DNA of 17,539 nucleotides from an uncultured Lachnospiraceae bacterium. Its GTDB lineage: Bacteria > Bacillota > Clostridia > Lachnospirales > Lachnospiraceae. A program made the translations under genes and the position numbers. Below are positions 16,086-17,539 of the stretch, piece after piece. The stretch is taken from NCBI GenBank assembly GCA_947653315.1, contig CANTGP010000012.1, forward strand, positions 1 through 17,539, written 5' to 3'. The notes under the pieces are model-generated. The model searched no databases and was not told the origin of the DNA. It saw nothing but the letters and a program-made list of their open reading frames with translations. Every line of letters starts with the position of its first letter. Within the stretch, counting starts at the first letter, position 1.

Positions 16086-17456
16086 ATGATGAAAAACATG
16101 AAGATGAAGACTAAACTAATACTGGGATTCATGATTCCTATATTGCTTACGCTTTTTAACATTTTATTCGGTAATTTAACGACAAAACAGGCGGCCCGTC
16201 TGGTTGACCCTGCGGAGCAGGAGCGTTATGTGCTGTATACGACGATCCTGACTTATGCAATTGCGATTGTTTCCGTGGTAATAACCGTCGTTGTGGCTTT
16301 GGCGCTGATAAAGACCATCGAGAAATCCATTAAGCAGTTATCCGATGCGGCGAAAGAGATTGCGGTAGGACGTGTCGATATCCATTTGGAGAAATATAAC
16401 GACGATGAGTTCGGGGAACTGGTAGACGAGTACACGAAGGTGATTGATAATATCAAATACCAGGCGGAGATTGCGGAGGAAGTTTCAAACGGCAATTTGA
16501 CCATTAACGTAGTTCCGAAATCGGCGGACGATTTGCTGGGGCATTCCTTAAAGAAACTGGTGGAGGACAATTTCCATGCACTCTCCAATATCAGCGATGC
16601 GGGTTCCCAGGTAACCATCGGTTCCGCGCAGGTAGCAAGCGCAAGCCAGGCTTTGGCACAGGGCTCCACGGAACAGGCGAGCGCCATCCAGGAGATTACG
16701 GCATCCATCAGTGAAATTGCGGAAAAGACGAAGATGAATGCGGAGCAGGCAAACGAAACGAACCGTCTGATGGCGGAAGTGATCAGCAATGTGGAAAAAG
16801 GAAATACCCAAATGCGTGACATGATGACCGCAATGCAGGATATCAACCAGTCTTCGGAAAGTATTTCCAAGATTATTAAGGTCATCGACGATATTGCATT
16901 CCAGACAAATATCCTTGCTTTGAACGCGGCGGTTGAGGCTGCAAGGGCTGGGGAAGCAGGAAAAGGCTTTGCGGTGGTGGCGGAAGAAGTAAGGAGCCTT
17001 GCTGCAAAGAGTGCGGCAGCGGCAGCGGAAACGGCGGAACTCATTGAGGATTCCATCGCGAAAGTCGGCGTGGGTTCCAAGATTGCGGATGAAACGGCAA
17101 GCGCTTTGGAAGTCATCAGCAGTACGGCGCAGACCTGTGACAGCCAGATTGGCGGTATCGCGGATTCTTCCAATTATCAGGCGACCGCAGTGGCACAGAT
17201 TGAGCAGGCGATTGCACAGGTATCCCAGGTGGTGCAGACGAATTCCGCCACCAGCGAGCAGTGTGCGGCAGCCAGCGAGGAATTATCCAACCAGGCAACG
17301 AGGATGCGTGATTTGCTTTCCATCTACAATTTGGGTACCGGCAGCGGTATTTCGGCGCCGACAACCGTGGACAGCAGTTCCTATTCGGCTTCTTCCGGCA
17401 AATCCAATGCGAATGAACAGATTATTTCGCTTGGGGACGGCTTTGGAAAATATTGA
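16086..17456 (+). CDS. Methyl-accepting chemotaxis protein with almost no extracellular domain
   Basis: 456 aa. TM1 is about residues 11-29 and TM2 about 54-75, separated by only about 24 residues, so there is no room for a normal ligand-binding domain. A HAMP domain (about 76-128) is followed by a second HAMP-like segment (about 129-180, [14 protein letters not shown]...DDLLG). The signalling domain then runs to about 415, with the highly conserved hairpin tip [20 protein letters not shown] and E284-AARAGE. Gln/Glu-rich Ala/Ser helices supply candidate methylation sites for CheR and CheB. The Ser-rich tail ends GDGFGKY without an NWETF-type tether. It may sense membrane state, a cytoplasmic signal or a partner protein (inference). 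Two adjacent ATGs at 16086 and 16089 are both possible starts. It is the last gene before a strong terminator. Confidence 0.94.
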   Translation: MMKNMKMKTKLILGFMIPILLTLFNILFGNLTTKQAARLVDPAEQERYVLYTTILTYAIAIVSVVITVVVALALIKTIEKSIKQLSDAAKEIAVGRVDIHLEKYNDDEFGELVDEYTKVIDNIKYQAEIAEEVSNGNLTINVVPKSADDLLGHSLKKLVEDNFHALSNISDAGSQVTIGSAQVASASQALAQGSTEQASAIQEITASISEIAEKTKMNAEQANETNRLMAEVISNVEKGNTQMRDMMTAMQDINQSSESISKIIKVIDDIAFQTNILALNAAVEAARAGEAGKGFAVVAEEVRSLAAKSAAAAAETAELIEDSIAKVGVGSKIADETASALEVISSTAQTCDSQIGGIADSSNYQATAVAQIEQAIAQVSQVVQTNSATSEQCAAASEELSNQATRMRDLLSIYNLGTGSGISAPTTVDSSSYSASSGKSNANEQIISLGDGFGKY

Positions 17457-17462
17457 GAAAAA

Positions 17463-17490
17463 GGCGGGAAACATGTTTCCCGCCTTTTTT
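17463..17490 (+). terminator. Strong intrinsic terminator of the che operon
   Basis: A perfect 22-nt palindrome (17463-17484; arms GGCGGGAAACA and TGTTTCCCGCC) is followed by six T residues and preceded by five A residues. It could work in both directions. Confidence 0.95.
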
Positions 17491-17498
17491 ATGCACAC

Positions 17499-17539
17499 GG
17501 GCACCCTAAGGAAGATGCCAGCGAAGCTGGCGGGTGCCC
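17499..17539. other. Bulged hairpin of unknown role, truncated by window end
   Basis: GGGCACCC (17499-17506) pairs with GGGTGCCC (17532-17539). Inside, GCCAGC (17517-17522) pairs with GCTGGC (17526-17531) around a GAA loop. A 10-nt one-sided bulge (17507-17516) separates the stems on the left. There is no T-run in view. It may be the start of a structured RNA or a repeat; I do not recognise it. Confidence 0.4.

Overview
The window looks like a chromosomal segment from a Gram-positive, anaerobic member of the Clostridia, most likely Lachnospiraceae. The reasons are strong purine-rich Shine-Dalgarno sites (AGGAGG/GGAGG), base composition near half G+C by eye, tight + strand operons, REC-HD-GYP proteins beside chemosensory genes, and a peptidoglycan amidase-deacetylase fusion. 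No mobile element, tRNA, rRNA or CRISPR array was seen.

Region 1 (1-4211): a four-gene operon with overlapping or nearly touching genes. It holds a secreted protein with two FG-GAP-like calcium-binding repeats, an OmpR-type response regulator, its HAMP/HisKA sensor kinase, and a membrane-anchored extracytoplasmic protein with a PepSY-like strand. It ends in an intrinsic terminator. Just before the terminator are four TGATG(G)CAA-like units at an exact 11-nt period, the geometry expected of an OmpR/PhoB-type operator.

Region 2 (4212-6414): a secreted cell-wall enzyme fusing an Amidase_3 domain to a NodB polysaccharide deacetylase, followed on the opposite strand by a Cu/Zn superoxide dismutase-family gene with no signal peptide. 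A long hairpin separates the convergent 3' ends.

Region 3 (6415-10951): a phosphorelay block. A promoter at 6516-6544 begins a roughly 200-nt structured leader that ends in a terminator with a possible competing antiterminator pairing, just ahead of a stand-alone HPt gene. A near-consensus promoter (TTGACA-N17-TATCAT) then drives a REC-HD-GYP protein with intact catalytic motifs. Next come a soluble PAS histidine kinase and a second REC-HD-GYP protein whose catalytic residues are partly lost (LHD changed to LCD; VYDAL changed to VFCAL).

Region 4 (10993-17490): cheR, cheB, a CheY-like receiver, cheA, cheW and a methyl-accepting protein with almost no extracellular domain and two HAMP-like segments. 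It is closed by a strong palindromic terminator. There are no flagellar, cheC, cheD or cheX genes. The block next to Region 3 therefore looks like a chemosensory array wired to c-di-GMP turnover or another non-flagellar output, rather than the standard motility operon. That coupling is inferred from gene order, not shown directly. The last 41 bases form a further structured hairpin cut off by the window edge.
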